This document shows, piece by piece, positions 44,850 to 56,329 of a DNA stretch of 64,000 nucleotides. A model generated the notes under the pieces. That model was not told where the DNA came from, did not search any database, and worked only from the letters and a program-made list of their open reading frames with translations. Positions within the stretch are counted from its first letter, which is position 1; every line of letters starts with the position of its first letter. Source of the DNA: Ceratotherium simum simum (Eukaryota; Chordata; Mammalia; Perissodactyla; Rhinocerotidae). A program made the position numbers and the translations under genes. The stretch lies in contig NW_004454181.1 in NCBI RefSeq assembly GCF_000283155.1, forward strand, positions 23,699,163 to 23,763,162. Direction: 5' to 3'.

Positions 44850-45345
44850 TGTTCCAAGGTGGTCTTCCTTCCAGGTACTCTCCCTCTAATCTCATCTCCA
44901 CTTTACCTACCATGCTCTAGACTTCTGTTCCTGTTGTCAGACCCTCCGACTCACTGCAGCCTCAGGAACTTGTTCTCCCTTTGCTCTCTGGCACACATGG
45001 CTCTTCTGCCGGCTCTTCCCATGGCTGTCTCCCTCACATTGGTCAGCTCTCTTCTCAAATATCATCTTGGAGGGGCTCCCCAACCATCCTACTAAAAATC
45101 CTCCCCATTTCCCTCCATCCAATCTCTCATACCACCCTGATTGTATCTTTCAGAGCATCTGATACAATTTTTTGTTTGCTTATTGGCTTACTTATTAATG
45201 TCCTATTCCTTATTAGAATGTATGTTCCACACCAGTATGGACCTTTGCTGTCTTATTCACAGCTGTATCTCCAGGTGGTACACAGTAGGTCCTCAACAAA
45301 TTCAGTTATTTATTGAATGAGTAAATAAATAAATGAATGCCAAGG
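44850..45345 (+). mobile_element. L2 LINE 3' region, sense
   Basis: 'gctctctggcacacatggctc', 'ttggtcagctctcttctcaaatatcatcttgg', 'accaccctgattgtatc', 'attagaatgtatgttcc', 'gctgtatctccaggtggtacacagtaggtcctcaac' and an 'atgagtaaataaataaatgaatg' end are a clear L2 3' end. Both strands have short chance frames here. Confidence 0.85.
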
Positions 45346-45364
45346 GAAACCTCTTTCACTTGAA

Positions 45365-45440
45365 AATCATCAGTATTGCTATACATGGGCTAGGCATTTT
45401 GCTAGGCACTGGGGCGTATAGGGATGAACCAGGAAGCTAA
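45365..45440 (-). mobile_element. Short L2-type 3'-end fragment, antisense
   Basis: 'tatacatgggctaggcattttgctaggcactggggcgtatagggatgaacc' matches the antisense L2 terminus only. Confidence 0.5.
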
Positions 45441-45444
45441 CCTG

Positions 45445-46438
45445 GGGAGCTACTTTGGTGGCAAAGAAACCCTTCAAGTTGCCTCAATGCTGGGAGGGTT
45501 TTAACTCGGTGGAGGCACAGGGACTGTAGCTTAAAGTTGGAATCCTTAAGGATCTAAGACCAGGCCTCCTGAATCAGCTTGTGTTCTCGTGTTTACTCTG
45601 TGTATGGCTCTGCATCCTTCTGTGCATCTGCTTCATTCTTCTCTCTACCAAGTGTTCCTCATCCTCTCTGCTCTTCTAATTCCTCCATAAATTCAGCTTG
45701 CACATAACTTGGGCTTGTCACAGCCCTGACTCAACACCTTTCACGGTCTTGCTTTACTAGCAATTCTCTCATTCTCTTACATTCCGTCTTCCTCATTCCC
45801 GAGGGACAGACGTGGACTGGTCCAGTCCCTCTCTTGATGCCAGGCCACAGGAGGTTGCCAGCTAACCTGGGGATTGGTTGTACTTGGGTTAAGTTCAGCT
45901 TTTTGGGGAGCAGAGGTTGTGGGCAGGACAGATTCTCATTGACCAGAGTGGTAGTGGGGCAGAGAGTGATTTACATCTCTAGATCAGTGTTCATAATGAA
46001 CATAAGATAGGCACAAAATAACTAGATTATGCGGTAAAACACAAGGATTCCATTAAAGTGATACAGCAGTATCAGAAAAGGGAAAGATGACTTCTGGCTT
46101 AGATGGGGTCATTAATTCATTTTCCCTCTTTAAGAACAATTTTTATGAATCATAAATAAGAACCTTCTTGGAAGTGTCAAGAAGAAGACAGGAAAAACAG
46201 GTTATCAGATACATGCATAGGGACAACATCTAAGTCCAAAGTTCTGTTTATCTTATATTAGAAGTTTATGTTTTGATGGATAAGCTGGGTCATTATTTAA
46301 CTGCATTTGTCCTACATATATTTAAAAGGCAACTGTGATTATTGCACAGACTATTTAGCTTCTGGAACTTCTTTAAAAATGCTGTATTAATGACTGATTT
46401 TCTATCGTGTGTTCTAAAAGAAAACCAGATTTGAGTTT
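45445..46438. other. Unique-looking sequence, no gene seen
   Basis: No repeat or exon can be supported over about 1 kb. Confidence 0.4.
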
Positions 46439-46519
46439 GTGGATTGTATTAATAGGGCATGCCCAATCATAGTAACAAATACATTCAAACACGTAATGGC
46501 TCAACAAAATAAAAGTTGA

Positions 46520-46741
46520 GGGCCAGCCCCGTGGCTTAGCGGTTAAGTGCGTGCGCTCCGCTACTGGAGGCCCGGGTTCGGATCCCGGGCATGCACCGAT
46601 GCACTGCTTCTCCGGCCATGCTGAGGCCACGTCCCACATACAGCAACTAGAAGGACGTGCAGCTATGACATACAACTATCTACTGGGGCTTTGGGGGAAA
46701 AAATAAATAAACAAATAAAATTATAAAATAAATAAATAAAT
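46520..46741 (+). mobile_element. ERE SINE, young-type, 13-bp target-site duplication
   Basis: Nearly consensus head 'gggccagccccgtggcttagcggttaag', B-box 'gggttcggatcc', body 'cgtcccacatacagcaactagaagg' and 'ctactggggctttgggg', then an (AAAT)n tail. Identical 'aaataaaagttga' at 46507-46519 and 46742-46754. The best-preserved pol III promoter boxes in the window. Confidence 0.96.
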
Positions 46742-46750
46742 AAATAAAAG
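46722..46750. repeat. (TAAA)n microsatellite in the SINE tail
   Basis: Repeated 'aaat' units grown from the ERE A-rich tail. Slippage-prone and likely length-variable. Confidence 0.9.
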
Positions 46751-47064
46751 TTGATTTCTAGCTCACATACCAGTCCAGAGAAGTGCTAATACATGGGATG
46801 TTGTGAGGTAGCTACTCATGCAGCCATCTGATCATTAGCTGTATATGAGAAAAAGAGCATGGAGTACTATACATGGGGCTTTTTATGGGTCAGGCCAGGA
46901 AGTGGCACACATCTCTTCTGCTCGTCCTTCATTGGCTAAGCTCAGTTATATGGCCGCATCTAGGACACATGCAAGGGATGCTGGGAAATGTAGTCTAGAT
47001 GTGTGCCTAGGAAGAAGAGAAAATGGATTTTGGTGAGCAGCTATTGGTCTCTACCATTTTTTTG

Positions 47065-48415
47065 AAAAAAGAAATCTAGAAATTAAGAAGGCAGTATAAA
47101 AGATTTGTTGTTTTTTAAAACATGAGAAACACTATTCTAAAGTGCAACTGCTTATTTTCTATACCTTCATATAGCTCAATTCCTTTTTTTCTTTCTTGTT
47201 TAAATCTAAGAATTTCAGAGGTGGAAGGACCCTAAAATTCCATTGCCCTTGATTTTCAGATGAGCCCAGGTAAGTTTTCTCAGAATACTTCAATCTCTTG
47301 TTGGACTCGCTGTCATTTCACCCTCAATGCAAAAGGAACATCTAATTGGAGAAACACTGGGATCTGTATTTGGAAGTTAAAAAGACACAAATTCAATAAC
47401 TCTTGAGAATCATAGGCTATTGGCATTGGGAGGGCATGCAAACTGACCTTCACTCCAAATCTCCCTCTGCAGCATCTTGAATAGTCATCTAAGTTCCATT
47501 CTTTGGGCTCACTCAAAACAAGTCCTCTCCCTCTTTTATCTGACAACCCCTAAGACAGAGTAGTCATTGTCAGGCAGTGTGCTATGGAGTTCTAGGGTCC
47601 CACAAAAGGGTCTCCAGGGTCATCACCTTGGGCTAGGAGGAGGGCTGAGTCAAGATTGTGTTATGACTTCCATGGGCTCCTTCCTCCACACAAAATATTA
47701 AAAATTATATTTTATGACTATTGGTATCAGATGAATTTATTATTATATATTAAAACATTTTATTTGACCTAAATGTTTTTTTTCTGATTTTTAAAGAAAT
47801 TAAAAACATTTTTGTGGGCTCCTAAAAGGACAGTACGCCCTGGGCACTGCAACCACTGTGCCTAATAAGTAAATTGACCCTGGGCTGAACTTCCCCACCG
47901 CCCCTATCAGAGATGTGAAAAGTGAAAAATGCGTGTCTTAGAATTGATGACATATAGTATCTCCAAATCATAGATGAGAAAACTTAGGGTGTGCGAGTGA
48001 CTTACAAGGACGTTTGGGCAGTAAGTGACAGCCTGGACCACCCTTTCCATATCCCATGCCTTTTCCACTCATCCATCCATTCAATTACTCACATATTCCA
48101 TGTTTAGTGAGACCTATGCTGTGTCAGGCGCAGTCCACCACAGCATCCCGGACCCCACTTGGTCCTTAGGAATAGGGCAAGATTTGCTATGTTCAATTCA
48201 CAGATGTGTCAGCTTGAACTCTGGCTGATCACGGGGCTTCTCCATAATCTTCTTGCTACAGAATAGGAATGTCAGGTCTGTTATGTCACTTCCTGGTCCC
48301 AGTATCCCCTTGAGCCTGATATAGTGAACAACTATATTTTAAAGATCTTAGATATTTATGATTCATGACCAGGTTCAATATCTGTCTCACTTGCTCAATA
48401 AAGGGTAACAGAGAA
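47065..48415. other. Unique-looking sequence, no gene seen
   Basis: Includes an AT-rich stretch (47690-47815). No repeat family is named with confidence except a weak L2/MIR-like phrase near 48060-48130. Confidence 0.35.
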
Positions 48416-48419
48416 GGCA

Positions 48420-48605
48420 TCCAGCACAGTCATTACCACCTGTTCACTTTACAAATAACTCCCATGTTTGGCTAATACATATGTATGAGGTACTATGTCA
48501 CTAGTACTGTTGTTATCCCCTCTTTACAGATGGGGAAACTGAGGCTCGGTGAGGCTTCCAGGTTTGTCCAGCTCTTCCATTCTCAATTGGTAAACTCTGC
48601 CCCCT
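48420..48605 (-). mobile_element. MIR SINE
   Basis: 'tatgtcactagtactgttgttatcccctctttacagatggggaaactgaggctcgg' is a strong reverse-strand MIR core. Confidence 0.8.
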
Positions 48606-48944
48606 CCCTTTTTCTGGCCCCTCTGCACTACTTTCCTTTTGATAATTTTGACCCCTACAATCAAAGGTAGAGGAGGTTATTTAGCTGTTGAATCAACTCT
48701 ACAAATCAGTCAGCACTTGGACACCAGGAAGGTTTAGAATTTCACTTACAGCCCAAATCAGCAGGTCCTGAGTAGTTGAAAAGAGCAAAATTTATTTGTT
48801 CCCTGGCTTCCGTGTGGTCGATCCCCCAGGGCCTTTTGAGCCAGCCAACTGCCCCGAGGGCTTCCCTCTATCACTGGGTAGCATAGAATGGAATCCCTTT
48901 CCTTGAATCCTCTGTGGTTGGTGGTATTTAAAAAAATGCATTTG

Positions 48945-49122
48945 GAGCCAGCCGTGGTGGCCTAGTGGTTAAGATTCAGTGCTCTCTGCCACAGCCTGGG
49001 TTTGTTTCCCGGTCGTAGAACCACACCACCCGTCCATCAGTTGTCATACTGTGGCGGCAGCTCATATAGAGAACTAAACTAACAACTGGGATACAGAGCT
49101 ATGCATTGAAGCTTTAAAAAAT
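48945..49122 (+). mobile_element. ERE-related SINE (older subtype), 11-bp duplication
   Basis: Head 'gagccagccgtggtggcctagtggttaag', then 'gggtttgtttcccggtcg' and 'ccacaccacccgtccatcag'. Same subtype as 27736-28058. Identical 'aaatgcatttg' at 48934-48944 and 49123-49133. Confidence 0.9.
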
Positions 49123-49439
49123 AAATGCATTTGTAAAGAAGCCTTTTTATTTCTAAGTCTAAGCTAATTTTCAAGATAGCGAAGTGTTATGGTGAAGATA
49201 TAGGATGTATAAATGTATAAATATGCACATATATTTATTTATAAGCGCACTCAAAGAGGCCTGGAAGGATTTGCCCCAAAGCAGAAACAGTGATCTCTTC
49301 TGGAGAATGGAGTGGGAATAGAGGAGCTCCAATCTTTATGAGACATGTTTTTATATAGTTTTCATTTTTTTTCAATGGACAATTGCTTGTTTAATTAAAG
49401 AGATTAAACACCAAGCAATATTGTATTATGAAGAAATGG

Positions 49440-49560
49440 ATATGGTCTTGGGTAAAATCCCATGGCCTCTCTGGATTCTGGTTTTCTCATTTACCAAATG
49501 AGAAATTAAATGATCTCTGAGGGCCCTGTCAAAGCGCTAATATTCTCCAATTCTTTCTAT
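49440..49560 (+). mobile_element. MIR/MIR3 SINE fragment
   Basis: 'ggtcttgggtaaaatccc', 'ctctggattctggttttctcatttaccaaatgag' and 'aatgatctctgagggccc' fit MIR3. Confidence 0.65.
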
Positions 49561-49694
49561 TCTGTCTTATAAAGTGCAGCCTGTGTCAACCAGCAGATCG
49601 CCGGCAAGGGTAGGGGACCGCTGTAATTTGCTTTTTCAGAGTAAATAAAGTCACAGACTCGATTTCTTCTGCTCCCAGAAGTGATGCAGCATTG

Positions 49695-50345
49695 CATCCA
49701 GCTCATTCATTTCACAGATACTTACTGTGCACATACTGTGGCCCAGAGAGGATTCTAGTGCAGAGGGCAGAGCACCGAACTAGAGTGACAAGGCCCCTGC
49801 ACTTGCCAGAAACAAGGCAGAAAACAAACAAGAAGATAAAAAACGTCGCAGGCATCACAGGTTTGGATAAGTGGCATGAAGGGACCAAAGGTGTATGGAG
49901 AGAGGGTGCTCAGGTAGCCTTTCTGAGGAGGAGACATTTGACCTGACACCTGATGGATGAGAATGAGCAGGTGTGCAAATAGCTGCAGGAATTCCTGGGA
50001 GAGAGGCCCATGCAAAGGTCTGGGGGTGGGACGGGCTTAGTGCAGTGGAGGCTGGCTATGCTGGAGCACAGTGAGTGAGGAGGGGAACGAGGTGGGTGAG
50101 GCCAGAGGGGCAGGCACAGGCCATGTCTTACAGAGTAACGACCCTGTGGATCCCAAACTTAGATTTTACTCTAAAAGCAGTGGATGCCAGTGAAAGACTT
50201 TTAGCAGGAGAGTAATGTGCTTTGATGAGGTTGTCATCAATAGGGATGGGGAGAAGAGGAAGGACTCCTGATATATTTCAAAGTAGAACTGACAGGTCTT
50301 AGTAATGGAGCAGATGAGGAGAGTGGGACAAAAAAGGGAGGAAGG
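49695..50345 (-). mobile_element. L2 LINE fragment, antisense, about 650 bp
   Basis: 'acagatacttactgtgcac', 'ctttctgaggaggagacatttgacctgacacctg', 'gctgcaggaattcctgggagag', 'ccatgcaaaggtctggggg', 'ctggctatgctggagcac', 'gattttactctaaaagcagtgg', 'agacttttagcaggagagtaatgtgc' and 'gatatatttcaaagtagaactgacagg' are all in reverse-complement L2 order. Confidence 0.85.
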
Positions 50346-50439
50346 AAGGATGTTCTAGAACTAAGTGCCGACTCTGACCAGAGCCCTGTCAGGAAGCCAC
50401 AGTCAAGGGTGGGGGCTCAGATCAAAATGTTAATTTCAT

Positions 50440-50545
50440 TTAAGCATAGAGTCCCTGCTCCATGTTTAGAGTTGAGGAGAGGGGAGGTGTAAGGTATGGC
50501 CCTGACCTCAAGAAGCTTAAAGACATTTTTAGGCCGATGAGATAC
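50440..50545 (-). mobile_element. Short L2-like fragment, antisense
   Basis: 'ccctgacctcaagaagcttaaagac' with flanks resembles the antisense L2 end. Diverged. Confidence 0.4.
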
Positions 50546-50554
50546 ACACAATAG

Positions 50555-51075
50555 CAACTGTGCTATTTTTCAAAAAAATGCCTGCAAATTCTTTGACATG
50601 CCTCCCATTGAGATGTGGCATCTATGTCCCCTCCCCTTGACTCTGGATGAGCTTGTGACTGCTTTGGTAGAGTATGGTGGGAGTGATGCCATGTGATTTC
50701 TAAGGGAAATGCCTTGTTCGCTGGAACATTCATGCTTGAAGCCTGACCCTCCATGACTACCCAGGAACCACCATGCTGGAGGAAGCCTGGGCCACGTGGA
50801 GAGGCCACGTGTAGGCCCTCTAAGTGGCAGACCTAGTCATCCTAATGCACGTGCCAGACATAAGGCTAAAGGAATCTCCCGGTGATTCCAGCCCCCTGGC
50901 TGTGAGCCATGCTTAGCCTTTGAGTTTTCCCACCTGAGATCCCAGATGTCATGGAGCGGAGGGCAGCTGTCCCTGCTGTGCCCTGTTCAAATTCCTGACC
51001 CATAGACTCTGGTTGTTTTAAGTTGCTAAATTTTGGTGCAGTTTGTTACGCAGCAATAAAAATCAAAGCAGCCAA
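50555..51075 (+). mobile_element. Old LTR-like repeat, family not determined
   Basis: 'gcctgcaaattctttgacatgcc' to 'tgctaaattttggtgcagtttgttacgcagcaataaa' has the layout and 3' end common to several ERVL-type LTRs. Internal 'gactctggatgagcttgtgac', 'accaccatgctggaggaagcctgggccacg' and 'ggctgtgagccatgc' support a single element. Confidence 0.5.
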
Positions 51076-51084
51076 AGCCAATCT

Positions 51085-51520
51085 GAAAAGGCTACACACT
51101 GTATGATTCCAACTATGTGACACTCTGGGAAAGGAAAACTATGGAGACAATAAAAAGATCAGTGGTTGCCAGGGGTGGGAGAGGAGGGAGGAATGAATAG
51201 GCAGAGCACAGATTTTTAGAACAGTATGATACTATAATAGTGGATACACGTCATTATACATTTATCCAAACCCATAGAACGTACAACATCAAGAGTGAAC
51301 CCTAATGTAAACTATGGACTTGGGGAGATTATGACGTGTCAATGTAGGTTCATGGATTGTAACAAATGTACCACTCTGGTGGGGATGTTGATAATGGGGG
51401 AGGCAGTGCATCTCTGGGGACAGGGGTGATTGAGAAATCTTTGTACCTTCTGTTCAATTTTGCTGTGAACCTAAAACTGCTCTAAAAACATAAAGACTTT
51501 AAAAAAATAAAAGCAGAGCC
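51085..51520 (+). mobile_element. Old L1 3' end, sense
   Basis: 'cacactgtatgattccaactatgtgac', 'gaaaactatggagacaataaaaagatcagtggttgccaggg', 'gaaccctaatgtaaactatggac' and 'ttttgctgtgaacctaaaactgctctaaaaa' are a typical L1M 3' UTR with A-rich end. Confidence 0.85.
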
Positions 51521-51929
51521 ACAGTCTAGGTTGGTAAATCCCTTGATTGAAATATTTAGGGGATCTAGATTTTAGTCCTGGCTTTACCACAAAATCACTC
51601 GTTTTAGGTTTTGATTCTAAGCACAGATTATTTCCACCATTTGGAGATTTGATGCTAACTTCCTTGATGCCAGTCTTGAGTGGCTCAGGAGAAGAGAGAA
51701 CAGTTTCAGCACCCTGAACCCCGATATCCGTATAGCTGGTGGCTCCTATGGGGGCACTCTCTCACATGCGGAAGCAGCCTAGATAATTGGCTCAAACTGC
51801 CCCGATTGTCATGGGGTGTCACAGGCAGATTTCCCACCTTTCTTTCTTCTCTTAATTTTTCTCAAGGACCTTGGGCCTTGGAAACAAATGTCAGGGAAGG
51901 CTACAGCAGTTCTTGACCCTCTGCCACCA

Positions 51930-52010
51930 GCTCGTTCTGTGACTTTGGACAAGTCCTGTTCTTTCTGCGGGACTCAGTTCCTTATTTGTGAAGTAGGGAT
52001 TTAGACAAAA
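51930..52010 (+). mobile_element. MIR SINE fragment
   Basis: 'ttctgtgactttggacaagtcc' and 'ctcagttccttatttgtgaagtaggg' form a MIR core. The neighbouring sequence at 51540-51610 may be another decayed piece. Confidence 0.65.
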
Positions 52011-52177
52011 CAAGAATTAAGTAGTGTTTTTGGTTTTTGTTTGCATGAGAGCCAATCAAGGAAAAGTAAAATTATGGAATGTTTTGGGAAACACTTCTGC
52101 TTTCTCTAAATCAAAATGAAAATGGCTTTTTGAGAACCAAAAGCCATACTGAAGTTGCTTAACTCCTTCTTCTTTGT

Positions 52178-52412
52178 CATCATAGCTGACACTTATTATA
52201 TATGAGGTCTAGAGTGGGCCCAGCTTTGTGCTAAGTGCCTTACATGCTTGAGGTCATTTGGTCAATGCTTTGTGGGAGTTAATGTTATCCCATTTTACAG
52301 ATGAGAGTGCAGAGACTCAGAGAGGTTAACTAACTGCCCAATGTTATTTAACTGCCAGGATTTGAACACAAGATGCCATATTCTCCACTCTTAGCTACCA
52401 TGCTCCCTGCTT
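52178..52412 (-). mobile_element. MIR SINE, near complete
   Basis: 'agctgacacttattatatatg', 'ctttgtgctaagtgccttacatg', 'tatcccattttacagatgag', 'agagaggttaactaactgccc' and 'aggatttgaacacaagatgcc' are a near-complete reverse-strand MIR. Confidence 0.85.
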
Positions 52413-52414
52413 TC

Positions 52415-52820
52415 AGCTCATCCCTAAACATGAAGACCCTGTCTAGAGCTTGTGTTTTGTGATTTTGAGATTTTGCGGACCCCACTTCCCCAGAATTAAC
52501 TCCTTTGGTGGCTTGGAGAAGAGCCAGGACTCAGTAGAGTAGAGGCCAGGCCTTTATACCTTTACTGATGACTGATTCCTACTCCCTCAAAAAAACATCT
52601 GGGCCATATACAGATGTGGGGCTTCCTCAGCGCTCCATGTCCTGGCTGAGCTTCAGCCACGAAGGATGATAATGACAGAGGTACCCCATGACGACCTGCT
52701 TCTCTCCTGCCTCATTCCCTAGACTACTTCCCTCTTGGGAATGGAGACCCTTTCTCAAAGTCCTTAACACCTAACGAACAGAACTGAACCATGGCCTCTG
52801 ATGTTGGATAACTTCTGAAG
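52415..52820. other. Unique-looking sequence, no gene seen
   Basis: No repeat or exon can be supported. Confidence 0.35.
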
Positions 52821-52824
52821 CCCT

Positions 52825-53060
52825 CTAGCCTCATGGTTAGATGATTAGGTTCTGGACCTACAGACTTGGACCCTAATTTTGACTCTGCCCTTTATAATTT
52901 GCAATCTTGGGCTAGTTACTTTATTTTCTCTTGGCCTCAGTTTCCTTGTTTATAATAGGACAATCACAGTCTCTTTACAGCACAGGTTCTTGTGGGGATT
53001 AAATGGCATATTGACGCAAAATGTTTAACATTGTGCTCATTAAATATTATCTTCTATCTT
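52825..53060 (+). mobile_element. MIR SINE, near complete
   Basis: 'catggttagatgattaggttctgg', 'cttgggctagttactttat', 'ggcctcagtttccttgtttataataggac', 'gtggggattaaatggc' and 'tgctcattaaatattat' are in MIR order. Confidence 0.85.
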
Positions 53061-53169
53061 CTCATCCTAAAGTTGAGGGAGTTGGTGATATTAAGCTGTC
53101 TGGGGCTATGCTTTTGGGGTAAAGTGGTGAGCTGGGGCATCACTAGAATGCAGAGGAGGAACACAAATG

Positions 53170-53325
53170 ATGGAAGTAATAGTAACAATAATGCTCCCTT
53201 ACAACAAGTGTAGCACATTGCAGCTCACAAAGTGCACACATATGCGCATACATATACACATATATAGCCTTAGTTGATCCTTGACATGACCCTGGAGCAT
53301 GAGGAAACTATATCATATGATGTAT
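53170..53325 (-). mobile_element. MIR-like SINE, diverged
   Basis: 'gcagctcacaaagtgcacac' and 'agttgatccttgacatgaccctggagcatgagg' are MIR-like in reverse, with an 'acatatgcgcatac' insert. Confidence 0.5.
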
Positions 53326-53329
53326 TATT

Positions 53330-54195
53330 GAGGCGGTGAAGGTGTTTATCTTGAGGGGTACAGGAAAGTAGATGAGAATTACCTTCAGATCTCTGGGAAG
53401 AGGGTGGACACTTGGGAGGGCAAACCAAGAACTATGCCGGGGGATGTGTCTTTAGTTCATATGCTGCATTTTTAAAGTCAGAGCAGACCAAGTGTGAACA
53501 CAGCTACCTGGAGGAGGTGGTATCTATGTTCCTGGAAGTATGGAAGCAAGATGCATGTGTTACATAGCGGCCATCCCGCCCAGCCCTCTAGCTGTCTTAA
53601 TTGTAAGAGTCTAGGATTCTGTCAAATTGCACATGATTAACTCAACAGGTAGAAAATGATAATCCTAAGAGTCTTGGACAGCTGTGATCTCTCTTCACCT
53701 TTCCATCCTGGCACAGGCACGGCTGTGCCTTTATAATAAGATTAGAACAGCAGGAATGTCATTTCTGTGAGGTTGGGGAAGCCAATCTGGTCTGCCTGCA
53801 ATCTCCTGACTTGAATTCCACACGTGCTTCTTGCCACCCTTGGTCCTGCTGTGCTGGACTGGGAGAGAGATGGGCAGAGATGGGCAGAGGGTGATGGGAA
53901 GTGTGGGCTCTAGCAGAATGCCAGCCAGTGGGAAAGGAGCATGTGGTAGGACAGATGAGAAAAGAGCAAATGGCATCGCACCTGCAGGCGGGCTGCTGGT
54001 GCTCTGTGGGGGTGGGGAATGCCAGGTTGAAAGGAAATGGAGCTGCTGACACCTGTCTCAGGGGGTCCAAGAGCTTTTCCAGATTTGACCATTTAATGAG
54101 CCTTGGTTTTCTGCTGCAAGGCAACAGGTAGAGCTGCATGTAGAGAATTTGAAAGCACAACACTTCTGAGATATATTTCTTGAATTGAGTCATTC
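53330..54195. other. Unique-looking sequence, no gene seen
   Basis: Overlapping open frames occur on both strands at 53730-54190 (up to 144 codons, minus). None has a domain, signal peptide or splice context. A small 'agatgggcag' direct repeat lies at about 53868-53888. Confidence 0.4.
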
Positions 54196-54284
54196 ATTAT
54201 TAATTCATTAATTTATTGAGTGCTGAACATGTGGTAGGCCTGGTGAGATAGTGGAGTGGAAAGATTTTTGGGGTTGTAGTTAAA

Positions 54285-54432
54285 AGTCAAGTTGGCCTTG
54301 AGCAACCCATTAAATCCCTCTGGGCCTCTATTTCCTCATCTGTAAAATGGGGGTACTAGTGCCTGCCCTGTGCCCCTCACAGGGTTATTGTGAGGCTAGA
54401 ATGAGGCCATATGTGTGAAAAACATTTTGCCA
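54285..54432 (+). mobile_element. MIR SINE
   Basis: 'gggcctctatttcctcatctgtaaaatgggggtac' and 'cagggttattgtgaggctagaatgagg' are a strong MIR core. Confidence 0.85.
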
Positions 54433-54639
54433 ACTGGCCCCGCAGCAACCTTTTCTTTAGTGGGTATGGGAGCAAAGAGAGGATGATGAGTAACTGATTT
54501 TCACTGTAAATCCACATCTCTGAAAAACAGACCAGGAGCTAGTTTACAAGGTCATGATTCTGGGTTCTTAATGAAGATTCAGCATTTATCTTTCTGCCAG
54601 TCTCGGGTAAAGGGGAAGTTTGGAGCCAGACAACTCTGA

Positions 54640-54775
54640 AATGCAAACCTGGCTCCACCAACTGGCAGTTCTGTGACGCTGGGCAAGTTGTTTAACCTCT
54701 CTGAGCAACACAAGTAAAAACAAAGATCATGACTGCCTCAGACCATTTTTAGAGACATTAAAGGAGAGAGCATAT
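54640..54775 (+). mobile_element. MIR SINE fragment
   Basis: 'aaacctggctccaccaactgg', 'ctgggcaagttgtttaacctctctgagc' fit the 5' part and core of MIR. Confidence 0.75.
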
Positions 54776-54779
54776 GTAA

Positions 54780-55300
54780 TGCCATCACACAGAGACGGGC
54801 TTCTAGAAAGTTATCTGTACCCGACGGAGACCTCTTGGCGCCCCAGAAGCCGAATAACCCGACACTCTTCTGATCAATATTCTTTAAGTGTTTTTCATCA
54901 TTACACAGAGGACAGAGTACATGCTGTTAGGGAAATGGTAGCACCATCTCTATTTGCATGTTCCACAGAGGAATGCAAAAGGCTCTTGTTAATTCCTTAG
55001 AAGGCATTTCTTGCAACCATCTGGAGGGCTCTCCCTGACGGCCTTCTGGCGAGCAGAATTGTCGCTACCTCCTTAAATTTCTGTTGATGGCAACAGAAAC
55101 CTGTCCTGTCAGATCAACCTTTAGTTTGGTTCTGCCTGCAAACAATATTTGCTTCCTTCTTTTCACCCTTGTTTATGGGGCCAGCCCTTGGCCAAATGCA
55201 TCCTCAAGTTAGCTGATACACGCTTTTACTTTTTCCCTCCCCAAAAGGGGTGTCGCATGGCCATCATTGTCTGGGGTCATCCTTTGATAGAGGGCAGAGA
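54780..55300. other. Unique-looking sequence with an octamer site
   Basis: No repeat named. An exact octamer 'atttgcat' lies at 54952-54959 followed by 'gaatgcaaaagg'. The 73-codon plus-strand frame at 54779-55000 shows no domain. Confidence 0.4.
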
Positions 55301-55304
55301 CCAC

Positions 55305-55465
55305 GAGTCAGGAGGGTCATCTTCCAATCCCAGCTCACTCGCCTTTGCTCATGTGAATTTGGGCAAGTTTCTTGATCTTCCTAGGCTCAGGTTTGAATTT
55401 ATACAATGGGAATGCTAATCTCTACTCTGTCTCCCATTCAGGAGTTTGCTGTGGATCAAGGCAGG
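55305..55465 (+). mobile_element. MIR SINE, diverged
   Basis: 'cttccaatcccagctcactcg', 'gaatttgggcaagtttcttgatc' and 'atacaatgggaatgctaatctc' are in MIR order. Confidence 0.65.
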
Positions 55466-55469
55466 CCAT

Positions 55470-56325
55470 AGTTATGAAAGAGCTTTGTGGCTGCAGAATT
55501 CTGTGGCAACATGAGAGGTTATGATTCCAGAGCCACCGTCATGTTAAGCAGAAGAATCAAATAGAGTGAGTGGAATTTTGTGTACGAGCCAGAAGGGTGG
55601 GAATAGATTTTTTCAGGGACTTCCAGAAGCACTGCTGCTGCTTGGCCTGGCTGGCCTGGGGCTCAGTACAATTTGCCTCCATCGCTTTTCTCTTTATATA
55701 CTTTCATTTATGTATGCATCCCCCCTCACGACCCCATGCAATTTATGCATTCAGTGTGTTTCTTCCCATCAAAGGCAGTGCGTTTAGTGCAAAGTTGACA
55801 GCCAACTGCAGGTGTCCAATCCCCGCTGCAGAACAGAAATAAACATGAACAATAAAAGCTCCCCTTCTCTCCCTGAAATGATTCAGAGGGAGACTGGGGA
55901 GGAGGTGGGGGAGAGAAGGTAGAGAGACACACTCTGCTTAATATACTCTTCCAAGGATAAAGAAAATAAAATTTTATGGACAGTAAGGAACCCCTTTGAG
56001 GCCTTATTGCTTTCTTAACACCAAATCTTTTTCAGAGAAGTTTCACTTATTTCTGAGTTACCAGTCACAGCACCCCCCAGAAGACAGGTTAGCAGGAAAG
56101 CATTTTTTCCCCTGCCAGCAGAGGAGAGAAGGGAGGACAGAAGTCAAGATGGTGACATGGATGCCTCAATACCTGCAAATGGGTTTGGACAGGAAAAATT
56201 TAAATTTGGTCAAACTAGTTTGAAACCAGTTGCTAGCCATAGAAATAACTGGTTAGAGTTCAATTACTGACTCTCTTTGTCTCAATTAGTTATTATATGG
56301 GTCCTCGCTGGTCACTGATGGATGA
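55470..56325. other. Unique-looking sequence, no gene seen
   Basis: No transposon is named over about 850 bp. The 70-90-codon frames at 55566-55842 overlap in different frames and are not convincing exons. Confidence 0.4.
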
Positions 56326-56329
56326 ATCG

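Larger units (their letters stand above)
46440..47060. repeat. Unassigned medium-reiterated repeat, split by an ERE
   Basis: 'taacaaatacattcaaac', then after the SINE 'ttctagctcacataccag', 'ttttatgggtcaggccaggaagtggcacacatc', 'cattggctaagctcagttatatggcc' and 'gatgctgggaaatgtagtctag' form an old repeat pattern. It may be the family seen at 21885-22112. The name is not known to me. Confidence 0.5.

Noticed and set aside
53759..54193. 144-codon minus-strand open frame, proline- and serine-rich
   Set aside because: Overlaps frames on both strands of similar length, no recognisable domain and no splice or promoter context; typical of GC-rich unique DNA.
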